From Rhodanobacter sp. Soil772 (lineage in GTDB: Bacteria > Pseudomonadota > Gammaproteobacteria > Xanthomonadales > Rhodanobacteraceae), in NCBI RefSeq assembly GCF_001428385.1, contig NZ_LMSK01000001.1, positions 1,355 through 65,354 of the forward strand: DNA of 64,000 nucleotides, in the 5' to 3' direction. This document shows, one piece after another, positions 17,641-27,609 of the stretch. The position numbers and the translations under genes were made by a program. Every line of letters begins with the position of its first letter. Positions within the stretch are counted from its first letter, which is position 1. The notes under the pieces were generated by a model that worked only from the letters and a program-made list of their open reading frames with translations, did no database searches and had not been told where the DNA came from.

Positions 17641-17670
17641 ATCAGGGCGCGCCTCGCGGCGCGCCCTGAT
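17641..17670 (-). terminator. Rho-independent terminator of norB
   Basis: A perfect 13-bp GC-rich stem with a 4-base loop, followed on the minus strand by GCTTTT. It starts 6 bp after the norB stop and separates norB from the heptamer array and the SirB operon. Confidence 0.85.
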
Positions 17671-17675
17671 GTGGG

Positions 17676-19958
17676 TCATGCGTTCTCGCGGGCCGCTTGC
17701 GGTAGCACCGCGGGAGCTGTCCGGCGATTTGGCCACAGCCACAGTGCAGCGACGAACACCGCGATCAGCAGGGCTCCGACGGCGAACAGGGTGTCGCCCG
17801 GCACGCGCATCCACACCAGCATGTGGATCAGCGGGCGGTCCATGAACTCGGCCGAACGGGCGAACCAGTAACCGTGTTCCAGCACCGCCTTCAGCTGCAG
17901 GATGCCCAGCGGCAGCAGGGTCAGCACGGCCATCAGCGACAGGCCGATGTTGAGGCACCAGAACGAGCTGCGCAGCCAGCCTTCGCGCCAGTGCGCCTCT
18001 GGCTTGATGCCGCGTAGGCAGAACAGCATCAGGCCCAGGCCGAGCATGCCGTACACGCCCATCAGTGCGGTGTGGCCGTGCGTGGCGGTGAGGTTGAGGC
18101 CCTGCATGTAGTACAGCGCGATCGGCGTGTTGACGAGGAAGCCGAGCAGGCCCGCGCCGATCAGGTTCCAGAAGCTCACCGCCACGAAGAACATGATCGG
18201 CCAGCGATAGCGCGCCATCCACGGCGCGGCATGCTGCTTCTTCCAGGTGTCGTGGGCTTCCAGGCCGATCAGCGCCAGCGGCACCACTTCCAGTGCCGAG
18301 AAGCTGGCACCCAGCGCGATCACCGCCGTGGTGGTGCCGCTGAAGTACAGGTGATGCAGGGTGCCCAGCACGCCGCCGGCCATGAACACGATGGTGGCGA
18401 ACAGCACGTTGGTGGTGGCGCTGCTCACGCGCAGCAGGCCCAGCCTGACGAACAAGTAGCTGATCACCGCGGTGGCGAACACTTCGAAGAAGCCTTCCAC
18501 CCACAGGTGCACCACCCACCAGCGCCAGTACTCGACCATCGCGATGTGGGTGTGCTCGCCCCACATCAGGCCGGCGCCGTAGAGCAGGCCGATCGCCACG
18601 GTGGACAGGAACAGCAGGCCCACGATCGACGCGCCTTCCTTCTTGCCGCGCATCGCCGGCAGCAGCGCGCGGCCGACCAGGAACAGCCACAGCATCAGCC
18701 CGATGAACAGGAAGATCTGCCAGAAGCGGCCGAGGTCGGTGTATTCCCAGCCTTGGTGGCCGAACCAGAAGTTGTACTGGAGGCCCATCTTGTCCATCAC
18801 CGCGAACCACTGGCCGGCGAACGAGCCGACCACGATCACCAGCAGGCAGACCCACAGGAAGTTCACCCCGAAGCGCTGGAACTTCGGCTCGTGGCCGGAG
18901 ATCAGCGGCGCGATGTACAGGCCGGTGGCCAGCCACGCAGTGGCGATCCACAGCACGGCCAGCTCGGTGTGCCAGGTACGGGTGAGGCTGTATGGCAGGT
19001 AGTTGGCCAGCGCGAAGCCGTACGCTTCCTGGCCCTCGACTTGGTAATGCGCGGTGGTGGCGCCCAGCAGGATCTGCGCCAGGAACAGCGCCAGCACGGT
19101 CCAGAAATACTTGCCGGTGGCCTTCATCGAAGGCGTCGCTTTCATTTCGGTCAGCGGGTCGCGCACCGGAATCGGCGGCAACGGCTCGTGGCTCACCTGG
19201 CGCGCGTGGTGCCAGCCGAGCAGGCCGATGCCGAAGATCATGAAGAGGATGCTGAAGACCGACCACAGGAAGCTGGTCGAGGTTGGCACGTTGCCGGCCA
19301 GCGGCTCGTACGGCCAGTTCTGGGTGTAGCTCATCGCCTCGTTCGGGCGCTGCGTGGCGGCGGCCCAGCTGGTCCACCAGAAGAACGCGGTGACCTCGCG
19401 CCGGTGCTCCATCTCGGCCACGGTGTTCTCGCGCATCGCATAGCCTTCGCGCAGCGTGTGCGTGGCCGGGTCGTTGCCGAACAGGCTCATGTAATGCGCC
19501 GCGACGGCTTCCATCGCGTGCGCGCGCAGCGCCGAGACGGTGATGGTGTTGCTGGCTGCGTCGTAGGTATTGGTGCGCAGTTCTTCCTGCACCCGCGCCT
19601 TCAGCGGTGCCTGCTGCTGCGCATCCAGCGATTCGTAAGGGCCCAGGCCCGCGTCACGGGCGAGCAGGTCCAGCATCGCCATGCTTTCGCGGTGCAGCCA
19701 GTCGGCGCTCCAGTCCGGCGCCAGCAGCGCGCCGTGGCCCCAGATGGATCCCAATTGCTGGCCGCCGATGCTCTGCCACACCTGGCGGCCTTCCTCCATG
19801 TCGGCCTTGGTGTACAGCGTCTGGCCATCGCCGGTGACGACGGCCGTGGGCAGCGGCGGCGCCTGTTGGTGGACCACGCTGCCGACCCACAGCAGCACGG
19901 CGAAGGACGTGACGAGCAAAGCCGCCAGTCCCAGCCAGAGTTTTCGGGTGGTACTCAT
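17676..19958 (-). CDS. norB: Quinol-dependent nitric oxide reductase (qNor)
   Basis: A 760-residue single-subunit NO reductase reducing NO to nitrous oxide with electrons from quinol, in the cytoplasmic membrane. The N-terminal extension (one membrane helix, then a periplasmic domain with GDGQTLYTKADMEEG and SIWGHGALLAPDWSADW) marks the qNor type rather than the cytochrome-linked cNor. The heme-copper-like core shows GLMWGEHTHIAMVEYWRWW and VHLWVEGFFEVF, holding the His and Glu ligands of the heme b3/non-heme iron site. The ATG at 19958 follows AGGGAG. An FNR-type box ends 55 bp upstream and a strong terminator follows. It is the key denitrification/NO-detoxification gene here. Confidence 0.96.
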   Translation of the reverse strand: MSTTRKLWLGLAALLVTSFAVLLWVGSVVHQQAPPLPTAVVTGDGQTLYTKADMEEGRQVWQSIGGQQLGSIWGHGALLAPDWSADWLHRESMAMLDLLARDAGLGPYESLDAQQQAPLKARVQEELRTNTYDAASNTITVSALRAHAMEAVAAHYMSLFGNDPATHTLREGYAMRENTVAEMEHRREVTAFFWWTSWAAATQRPNEAMSYTQNWPYEPLAGNVPTSTSFLWSVFSILFMIFGIGLLGWHHARQVSHEPLPPIPVRDPLTEMKATPSMKATGKYFWTVLALFLAQILLGATTAHYQVEGQEAYGFALANYLPYSLTRTWHTELAVLWIATAWLATGLYIAPLISGHEPKFQRFGVNFLWVCLLVIVVGSFAGQWFAVMDKMGLQYNFWFGHQGWEYTDLGRFWQIFLFIGLMLWLFLVGRALLPAMRGKKEGASIVGLLFLSTVAIGLLYGAGLMWGEHTHIAMVEYWRWWVVHLWVEGFFEVFATAVISYLFVRLGLLRVSSATTNVLFATIVFMAGGVLGTLHHLYFSGTTTAVIALGASFSALEVVPLALIGLEAHDTWKKQHAAPWMARYRWPIMFFVAVSFWNLIGAGLLGFLVNTPIALYYMQGLNLTATHGHTALMGVYGMLGLGLMLFCLRGIKPEAHWREGWLRSSFWCLNIGLSLMAVLTLLPLGILQLKAVLEHGYWFARSAEFMDRPLIHMLVWMRVPGDTLFAVGALLIAVFVAALWLWPNRRTAPAVLPQAARENA

Positions 19959-20292
19959 CGCGCATCTCCCTGAAAGGTGCGCGCATGCTCGGCGAGGCGT
20001 GACCTGGCCATCTTGATGCAGGTCAAGCAGCCGCCACGGCACGCTGCGCGAATTGTCGCGGCCGTCGCCCGCGGCATCTCGCCGTCTTGCCGTGGGGATG
20101 GGCCGATGGAGAACGTGCGGATTCCGGGGCTCCGCTGGCTGCGACATTTCCAGTGCCAGCCATGCGCCGCTATCCGGCTTTTTCCCCGCATGAGGCGCCA
20201 GGCTTCGCGCGCAGTCATTTCGACAATGCCGTCCATTTCGCGTACGGCCTGCGAGCGACCCCGGCAGTGGTGAAACGGGTGAACGCGAAAAT
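19959..20292. other. Intergenic stretch between norB and the Usp gene
   Basis: About 334 bp with no convincing gene. It holds the norB leader, including the FNR-type box at 20013-20026. Open frames in the remainder lack ribosome sites and look like chance. No other structure seen. Confidence 0.6.
20013..20026. promoter_or_regulatory. FNR-type box upstream of norB
   Basis: TTGATGCAGGTCAA, matching TTGAY-N4-RTCAA, lies 55 bp upstream of the norB start. Control of nor genes by FNR/Dnr-type regulators is well established in denitrifiers. Confidence 0.7.
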
Positions 20293-21150
20293 CTAGTGTT
20301 GCATCAGCACCGGAATGGAGGCTTCTTCCAGCACGCGCCGGGTGGCGCCGCCGAACACGTGTTCGCGCATGCGCGAACGGCCATAGGCGCCCATCACCAG
20401 CAAGTCCGCGTCGATGTTCTCGACTTCCTTCAGCAGGATTTCGCCGGCCATCGCGGAGGAGGCGCGGACGTAACTGGGCCGGGACGTGATGCCGTGGCGC
20501 AGAAGATAGACGAACGGGTCGAAGCGCGGATGCCCTTCGTCGCCGTCGCGCACGTCGCCGTCGACCAGGGTCACTTGTTTTGCTGCCTTGAGGAACGGCA
20601 GGGCGGAGTGGATCGCGCGGATGGCCTCGATGCTGCCGTTGCAGCCGATCACGATGCGCTCGAAGCGGGTTTCCCGATGCCATTGCGGGGGCAGGATCAG
20701 GCAGGGCACGCGGCAGCCGAGTATCGCCTCGCCGAGGATGTCGAGCAGGCCGGATGCCTGCACCATGTCCCGCTCGATCACCGCGAGATCGTGCCGTGCG
20801 CCGAGCCAGCGCAGGGTAGCGGCGATGCCGGCCCGGGCGACGGTCCAGTCGGCATTGCGCACGCCGGACTGCCGCGCGAATGATTCGAAGGCGGCGTGCT
20901 CGTCGGCGAATTCCGTTCGCGGTTCAAGCAGCAGGCCGAGCACGGTGGGGTCGGTGCCGGCTTCGGCGCCGCCGGGTTTCCGCAGCGCGGGGTCGATGAA
21001 ACAGCCCGTCAGGTTGCTGCCCCAGCGCGCGGCAATCGCGAGGCCGGTTTCGGCGGCGGGACTCCACGGGTTGCTTGATGTCACCAGCGCGAGGACGTCG
21101 CCCGGGCGTGTCACGGGCGGTGTCGGGCTGGCTTGCTCGGTGGCTGGCAT
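20293..21150 (-). CDS. Tandem universal stress protein
   Basis: A 285-residue protein with two UspA domains. The C-terminal domain has the nucleotide-binding pattern MGAYGRSRMREHVFGGATR (G-2X-G-9X-G type); the N-terminal copy is degenerate. Double Usp proteins are commonly induced by low oxygen or energy stress and bind ATP; a defined reaction is not known. It follows the GNAT gene by 26 bp on the same strand and probably shares the FNR-type box at 21862-21875. Confidence 0.82.
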   Translation of the reverse strand: MPATEQASPTPPVTRPGDVLALVTSSNPWSPAAETGLAIAARWGSNLTGCFIDPALRKPGGAEAGTDPTVLGLLLEPRTEFADEHAAFESFARQSGVRNADWTVARAGIAATLRWLGARHDLAVIERDMVQASGLLDILGEAILGCRVPCLILPPQWHRETRFERIVIGCNGSIEAIRAIHSALPFLKAAKQVTLVDGDVRDGDEGHPRFDPFVYLLRHGITSRPSYVRASSAMAGEILLKEVENIDADLLVMGAYGRSRMREHVFGGATRRVLEEASIPVLMQH

Positions 21151-21176
21151 GGTGGGCGTCCGAGCTTCGCTGGCGG

Positions 21177-21749
21177 TCAGAGGTCGAGGGTGTGGATGGC
21201 TTGCGCGGCGTCATCCGGGTCGAGCCGGCGCCGGAAGCCCAGGAAACCGGCCAGCTCGCGCATCGGTTCGTTCTCGGCGGCGTCGATCGAGAACATCGTG
21301 CGGAATCCGTTCTTGTGAGCGATATCGATCAGGCGCCGCATCAGCAGCACGCCCAGGCCGCGATGGCGCCAGTCGTCGGCCACCGTCACCGCGCATTCGC
21401 ATTGCTTTTCGTCGCCGCTCGCGCTGTAGCGGCTGACCCCGACTTCGCGCAGTTCGCCGTTGTCGTGGGCGAGCGCCACGAAGGCCATCCGATCCTGGTA
21501 GTCGACGTTCATCAGCTGGTCGAGCAGGGCCGGGCTCGCTTCCTTCAAATTGCCCAGGAAGCGGAAACGGCAGGCCTGTTCCGACAGGCGGTTGATGAAG
21601 TCCGTTTCGCGCTGGCGATCCTCCGGGCGCAGCGGGCGTATCAGCACCGGGCTGCCGTCATTCAGGGTCTCGATCCAGTGCGTTCCCTCGATGGCGCCGA
21701 AGGGCGCGGCGGGTGTGGGGTCGTGGTCGGCATGATGGGCGTTGGACAT
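21177..21749 (-). CDS. GNAT-family N-acetyltransferase
   Basis: A 190-residue acetyltransferase. The acetyl-CoA-binding core is visible as VTVADDWRHRGLGVLLMRRL (the RxxGxG/A loop), flanked by a beta strand with ECAVTV and by FRTMFSIDAAENEPMRELAGFLGF. The N-terminal part (LIRPLRPEDRQRETDFINRLSEQACRFRF) resembles the GNAT domains of Pat-type protein acetyltransferases. Substrate unknown. Start at 21749 is the first ATG consistent with homology; a longer frame reaches 21815. It is first in a GNAT-Usp operon with an FNR-type box 113 bp upstream. Confidence 0.8.
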   Translation of the reverse strand: MSNAHHADHDPTPAAPFGAIEGTHWIETLNDGSPVLIRPLRPEDRQRETDFINRLSEQACRFRFLGNLKEASPALLDQLMNVDYQDRMAFVALAHDNGELREVGVSRYSASGDEKQCECAVTVADDWRHRGLGVLLMRRLIDIAHKNGFRTMFSIDAAENEPMRELAGFLGFRRRLDPDDAAQAIHTLDL

Positions 21750-21861
21750 GATCTGTTCCCGTGGCGGATGAATCGCGGTCGATTCCCATGCCGAAACGGG
21801 CGGCCATCGCGGCATGGCTCCTTGCAGGGTCCATTTCTACGCCGGCCAATGGTGGTTCGAC

Positions 21862-21875
21862 TTGACCTCGGTCAA
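21862..21875. promoter_or_regulatory. FNR-type box upstream of the GNAT-Usp operon
   Basis: TTGACCTCGGTCAA, a perfect dyad, between the 3' end of fnr and the GNAT start. Both neighbours are on the minus strand, so it most likely controls GNAT-Usp. Confidence 0.65.
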
Positions 21876-21896
21876 TCCGGAATGAACACGGAAGAT

Positions 21897-22661
21897 TCAG
21901 CCGGCATCGCGCTGTTTCGATGCCGCCACGGGGCTGCTGCGGCAGAGTTCGGCGAGCAGATCGGGGCGGCAGATGCGCACGGATTTGCGGTTGACCTCGA
22001 GCACGCCCATTTCCTCCAGGCGCGAGAACAGCCGGCTGACCGTCTCGACCACCAGGCCGAGGTAGTTGGCGATGTCGTAGCGCGACATCGACAAGGTGAG
22101 CGCGGTGCTGTCGCGCTGCAGGCGCTGGTAGCGGTCGGCCAGGCTCTTCAGGAAGATCGCCAGCTGTTCCTGGGCCTGCTGCCGGCCCATCATCACCAGG
22201 TGGCGGTGTTCCTCGATCACTTCGCGGCTGATCACCCGCATCAGTTGCCGGTGCAGCGCCGGCACCTCGCTGGTGACCTGCTGCAGCCGCGCATAGGGCA
22301 GCTCGCAGATGCTGCTGCGTTCCAGCGCCTCGGCCTGGCTGACATGCCGGTTCGAAGCCAGCGCGTCGAAACCGATGATTTCGCCGGGCAGGTGGAAGCC
22401 GAGGATCTGCACGTCGCCGGAATCGTCCTGCACGAAGGTCTTGAGCGAGCCGGAACGCACCACGTAGAGCGCCTCGAACGGGTCGCCATCGCGGTACAGC
22501 ATGCCGCCGCGGTCCAGCGTGCGCTTGTCGCGGACCGCCGTGTCCAGCCGTTCCAGATCGTCGTTGCCGATGCCGGCAGGCAGGCACAGTTCGCTCAGGG
22601 CACAGGACGAGCAACTGCGTCGCAGTTGGCTCAGATCAAGGACGTTGGTTCCGGAGTCCAT
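21897..22661 (-). CDS. fnr: FNR/Anr-type oxygen-sensing transcription regulator
   Basis: A 254-residue CRP/FNR protein. Cys17, Cys20 and Cys26 (CSSCALSELC, the C-x2-C-x5-C of FNR) plus Cys119 (SSICELP) correspond to the four [4Fe-4S] ligands of E. coli FNR, so it should sense oxygen directly. The recognition helix (VETVSRLFSRLE) has Glu206, Ser209 and Arg210, the residues that read TTGAT-type half-sites. The ATG at 22661 follows GAGG; the TTG at 22664 is less likely. It is presumably the regulator acting on the eight boxes in this block. A box at 22763-22776 lies in its own upstream region, so autoregulation is possible. Confidence 0.93.
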   Translation of the reverse strand: MDSGTNVLDLSQLRRSCSSCALSELCLPAGIGNDDLERLDTAVRDKRTLDRGGMLYRDGDPFEALYVVRSGSLKTFVQDDSGDVQILGFHLPGEIIGFDALASNRHVSQAEALERSSICELPYARLQQVTSEVPALHRQLMRVISREVIEEHRHLVMMGRQQAQEQLAIFLKSLADRYQRLQRDSTALTLSMSRYDIANYLGLVVETVSRLFSRLEEMGVLEVNRKSVRICRPDLLAELCRSSPVAASKQRDAG

Positions 22662-22762
22662 CAACGTCCTCGCAGGGCTTGAGATGGGCTCGCATGGACC
22701 CGGCAGGCAGCCGGATCGTGTGGCCGCACCATAGCATGGCGGGGTGCAAATTCCGTGTGTAT

Positions 22763-22776
22763 TTGACCGGAGTCAA
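22763..22776. promoter_or_regulatory. FNR-type box between fnr and cytochrome b561
   Basis: TTGACCGGAGTCAA, a perfect dyad in the divergent gap, about 100 bp from both start codons. It may autoregulate fnr, drive the cytochrome gene, or both. Confidence 0.65.
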
Positions 22777-22878
22777 GTTGCGCGCGGGTCTTTCATCGCA
22801 GGCTGTCGGCATGGGCCGGAGCAGCGCGTGATCGTGCAGAACCGGCCGTTGCCGACATCCCGCCTGCAAGAGATTGTC

Positions 22879-23424
22879 ATGAACTGGAAAAACACCACCG
22901 ACCGTTACGGCTCGCTGTCGATCGGCATGCACTGGCTGATGCTGCTGTTGCTGGTCGCCGTGTATGCCTGCATCGAGTTGCGCGGCTTTTACCCGCGCGG
23001 CAGCGACCTGCGCGAGGGCCTGAAGACCTGGCACTTCATGCTGGGCCTTGGTGTGTTCGTACTGGTCTTCGCGCGCCTGGCGATCCGCTTCGCGGCGGGG
23101 GCGACGCCGCCGATCCGGCCGGCGCCACCGGTGTGGCAGGAGCGCCTGGCCGGGCTGATGCACCTGGCGCTGTACGCCTTCCTGATCGCGATGCCGCTGC
23201 TCGGCTGGCTTACTCTCAGCGCCGCGGGCAAGCCGATTCCGTTCTTCGGCCTGCAGTTGCCGGCGCTGGTGGGGGCGGACAAGGCACTCGCCGATTCGCT
23301 GAAGGAAATCCACGAGACCATCGGCACGGTCGGCTACTACCTGGTCGGCCTGCACGCGGCCGCCGCGCTGCTCCACCACTACGGCATGCGCGACAACACC
23401 TTGCGACGCATGCTGCCGGGTTGA
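22879..23424 (+). CDS. Cytochrome b561 family protein
   Basis: A 181-residue four-helix membrane protein of the prokaryotic CybB type. Candidate heme b ligands are the histidines in SIGMHWLM, LKTWHFML, LMHLALYAF and VGLHAAAALLHH, one per helix. It probably passes electrons from the quinol pool to a periplasmic acceptor, perhaps scavenging superoxide as reported for E. coli CybB. The ATG at 22879 is preceded by AAGAGA. Divergent from fnr, with an FNR-type box 102 bp upstream. Confidence 0.85.
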   Translation: MNWKNTTDRYGSLSIGMHWLMLLLLVAVYACIELRGFYPRGSDLREGLKTWHFMLGLGVFVLVFARLAIRFAAGATPPIRPAPPVWQERLAGLMHLALYAFLIAMPLLGWLTLSAAGKPIPFFGLQLPALVGADKALADSLKEIHETIGTVGYYLVGLHAAAALLHHYGMRDNTLRRMLPG

Positions 23425-23512
23425 CTCAGTCGACCTTGACCGGCTCATGCAGGCCGGGTAGTTGGCAGGCTATGCGCGGCGTTCTGAGTCGTCTGCCCGC
23501 CGATAGTGCTGC

Positions 23513-23950
23513 TCAACGGCAAACCAGCACCGGTACGTCGCCGTTGAGGATCACCTTGTGCGTCTCGCTGCCCAGCAGCAGCCGGTCGAAGCCGCGCCAG
23601 CCGTGCGAGGCCATCACGATCAGGTCGCACTGGTGCTTGCGGGCAGCGCCGACGATGGCGGAGTAGGGGCGCGCATCGACCTCGGAGCTGCTTTCGCAAG
23701 AGACGCCGGCGGCCTCCGCACGCCGACGCACGTCGGCCAGGTAGCGCTCGGCGTTGGCGTTGGCTTCCTGGGTGTATGCGGGCTCGTTGGCCTGGACGAA
23801 CTCGGCGAAATAGGTGGAAGCAGGGAACGGCGCGATCACGTGGAACGCGTGCACGCGGGCTCCCAGCCTGGCGGCCAGCTCGATGCCGGTGTCGACGGCG
23901 CGCAGGGACAGCTCGGAACCGTCGGTGGGCAGCAGGATGTGCTTGAACAT
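23513..23950 (-). CDS. Universal stress protein, single domain
   Basis: A 145-residue UspA-domain protein opening MFKHILLPTDGSELS and carrying the ATP-binding pattern VMASHGWRGFDRLLLGSETHKV. The ATG at 23950 follows GAGGAG. It lies 26 bp downstream of a 27-codon dehydrogenase remnant whose strong ribosome site and upstream FNR-type box (24112-24125) are probably now its leader. A low-oxygen stress protein by context. Confidence 0.88.
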   Translation of the reverse strand: MFKHILLPTDGSELSLRAVDTGIELAARLGARVHAFHVIAPFPASTYFAEFVQANEPAYTQEANANAERYLADVRRRAEAAGVSCESSSEVDARPYSAIVGAARKHQCDLIVMASHGWRGFDRLLLGSETHKVILNGDVPVLVCR

Positions 23951-23976
23951 GGCGAACTCCTCTACTTTCTCGATAA

Positions 23977-24060
23977 TCAGCGGCAGGTGTAGCCGCCATC
24001 GATGACCAGCTCGCCGCCGGTCACCAGTGCCACTTTGCCGCTCAATCTGCCCATGGCCAT
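23977..24060 (-). pseudogene. Short-chain dehydrogenase collapsed to its two ends
   Basis: A 27-codon frame with a strong GAGGAGG ribosome site. Residues 1-16 (MAMGRLSGKVALVTGG) are the start of a classical SDR, ending exactly at the TGG of the TGxxxGxG cofactor motif. The remainder (ELVIDGGYTCR, then stop) is the family's C-terminal tail. About 230 codons between them are gone. The sequences for VTGG at the start and the usual VTGxELV at the end share GTGACCGGC-type codons, so deletion between short direct repeats is likely. It sits between an FNR-type box and uspA and may still be translated as a leader peptide. Confidence 0.75.
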
Positions 24061-24111
24061 GCCTCCTCGGGGAGTTGAGACATAGCATGTGCGCGCCGGC
24101 ATGCCCGGGTA

Positions 24112-24125
24112 TTGACCGGTGTCAA
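24112..24125. promoter_or_regulatory. FNR-type box upstream of the SDR remnant and Usp
   Basis: TTGACCGGTGTCAA, a perfect dyad, ends 52 bp before the remnant's ATG on the minus strand. The promoter now reads through the remnant into the usp gene. Confidence 0.65.
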
Positions 24126-24164
24126 GTGGAGGTCATGCCGGCGCGTCGATGTCGCCGAAGCGAA

Positions 24165-24758
24165 TCATTTCAGCTGGGTGCAGGTAGCGGCCTGGGCGGA
24201 GTTGGCGGGAGCGCCGCGGATGCGGCCGGCGTTGGAGACCACGACGACGAGCGCATCGCTCGCCTTGGACGGCTGGCAGAACAGCAGGGTGATGTTGCTG
24301 CCACTGGCGCTGCCGTCGGGATGGAAGCGCACGACGTGCCGGCCGCCGCTGCTGTAGATGGCCACTTTCCCGGCGTAGCCCCGGCCGACGTGCAGCGGAC
24401 CGCCGTCGGGCTGGTCATCGTGATCGCCGTCGCGGCCGAGCAGCCAGCCGTTCTCCCAGCGCGTGGCGTCGCTGCAGCTGCTGCCATCCAGCGTAGGGCA
24501 GAACAGCGTGCGCCGGCCGCTCGTGACGGCAGCCTCGCGGGCATGTTGCAGGGCTGCGATGAAGTCGGTCTGGGCGACCCGCAGTTCGTTGCGGCTCAGC
24601 AATTGGCGCAAGGGCGGGGCGGCGATGCCCATGAGTACCGCGATGATGGCGAGCACCATGATCTGCTCGATCAGGGTCATGCCGCACTGCCGGCGCAATG
24701 GCCCGGGATTCCTTGAAACCGTCACGGTGTCGCTTCCTGCGTGGTCCGGGAGGTTCAT
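24165..24758 (-). CDS. Type IV pilin-like / GspH-FimT family pseudopilin
   Basis: A 197-residue prepilin. CGMTLIEQIMVLAIIAVLMG is a type IV prepilin cleavage site and N-terminal helix (Gly-1, Glu+5). Position +1 is Met rather than Phe, which is tolerated. The leader is long (26 residues). The globular part resembles the FimT/GspH minor pseudopilins, with LQHAREAAVTSGRRTLFCP after the helix and a terminal Cys region. No other pilus gene is adjacent, so it is an orphan minor pilin. The convergent gap to uspA contains an FNR-type box that belongs to the other side. Confidence 0.78.
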   Translation of the reverse strand: MNLPDHAGSDTVTVSRNPGPLRRQCGMTLIEQIMVLAIIAVLMGIAAPPLRQLLSRNELRVAQTDFIAALQHAREAAVTSGRRTLFCPTLDGSSCSDATRWENGWLLGRDGDHDDQPDGGPLHVGRGYAGKVAIYSSGGRHVVRFHPDGSASGSNITLLFCQPSKASDALVVVVSNAGRIRGAPANSAQAATCTQLK

Positions 24759-24878
24759 GCTAGGGCGATGCCGTCGCCCGGCCAGCAGTCCGGCCGCCAG
24801 CCGGCTGTCGGTTTCTGCTGACGCGTCCTGTCAGCAGGGACGATTTAAAATGACCTGTCGCACCCACATCTGTAGCCG

Positions 24879-26903
<2,025 letters not shown>

Positions 26904-26930
26904 GCCGGCAACCCGGTCACCGGCGGGATA

Positions 26931-26959
26931 TTGTCGAGCGCCGGCAGCTCCCGTATACT
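26931..26959 (+). promoter_or_regulatory. Promoter of tRNA-Val
   Basis: TTGTCG (26931-26936) and TATACT (26954-26959) are separated by 17 bp, close to the sigma-70 consensus, and lie 31 bp before the tRNA. Confidence 0.75.
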
Positions 26960-26990
26960 GCGCGGCTCGCGTAGCTGGTATGCGCGATAC

Positions 26991-27065
26991 GGGCGGTTAG
27001 CTCAGCGGTAGAGCACTACCTTGACATGGTAGGGGTCACAAGTTCGATCCTTGTACCGCCCACCA
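26991..27065 (+). tRNA. tRNA-Val (GAC anticodon)
   Basis: Acceptor stem GGGCGGT pairs with ACCGCCC, followed by an encoded ACCA end. The D arm (GCTCAGCGGTAGAGC), the anticodon arm with loop TTGACAT (anticodon GAC, valine) and the T arm (GTTCGATCC) are all intact. A sigma-70-type promoter lies just upstream. An inverted repeat AACGGCGC/GCGCCGTT at 27079-27108 may help end the transcript. Confidence 0.95.
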
Positions 27066-27210
27066 CCTTCGACCCAGCAACGGCGCAGCTTTCGGGCTTG
27101 GCGCCGTTTCTGCGTTTGGCGGTTGCTAACCCCGTACTGACCCCGTGCAGACGGGGTACATCCTTCGTCAGGTCGGCAATTCACGTATCCGGCGGGCTGC
27201 GCCCGGGCGA

Positions 27211-27528
27211 TTATCCGGTTCTGCGCCGCCGCGACCGCTTCCAGCGCACCCAGCGTCGCTCCACCCAGAGCAGCGCCCGCCGCATCGGGCGACGCAGGAA
27301 GGGCAGGTCTTGCGCCAATAGCAACAGGCCCAGCGGCAGCATCCACATGCCCAGCAGGGGCAGGATGCTGAAAATCCCTCCCGCGATCAGGAGAAGTCCC
27401 ACGGGAATGCGCACCCAGCGCGACGAAGGTTCCCGCAGCCATCGGATGCTTCGGCTGACCCGTTTCGGCAGCTCCCGCTCGAAACGGTCGAGCTGGTGGT
27501 TCAGCCTTTCCTCGTCTTTGTCGATCAT
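27211..27528 (-). CDS. Small basic membrane protein, unknown
   Basis: A 105-residue protein. A charged N-terminal amphipathic part (DEERLNHQLDRFERELPKRV) is followed by two closely spaced hydrophobic segments (IPVGLLLIAGGIFSILPL and MWMLPLGLLLLAQ) and a very basic tail (WVRWKRSRRRR). The ATG at 27528 follows GGAAAGG; an upstream ATG at 27576 lacks a ribosome site. Family not recognised; the hairpin-plus-basic-tail layout suggests an inner-membrane protein with a cytoplasmic tail. Confidence 0.6.
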   Translation of the reverse strand: MIDKDEERLNHQLDRFERELPKRVSRSIRWLREPSSRWVRIPVGLLLIAGGIFSILPLLGMWMLPLGLLLLAQDLPFLRRPMRRALLWVERRWVRWKRSRRRRTG

Positions 27529-27609
27529 GCCTTTCCAGTCACGCGTACCCACGAACACGCGCCATCCTATCGGCAAACCGGGTCAGGTGTGTCTGCGGGC
27601 CAAGCGGTC

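Noticed and set aside
17145-17642. N-terminal extension of the decarboxylase through the repeats
   Set aside because: It overlaps the SirB gene, has no ribosome site or homology, and consists of heptad-coded residues; the ATGA overlap at 17141-17144 defines the start.
17368-19377. A 669-codon open frame antiparallel in phase to norB and running through the heptamer array
   Set aside because: It is a GC-driven shadow of norB on the same strand in another frame; its composition is Arg/Ala/Pro-rich with no domain, while norB is unmistakable.
26991-27200. tRNA-Val as the attachment site of a genomic island
   Set aside because: No integrase, no repeated tRNA 3' end and no composition change follows it.
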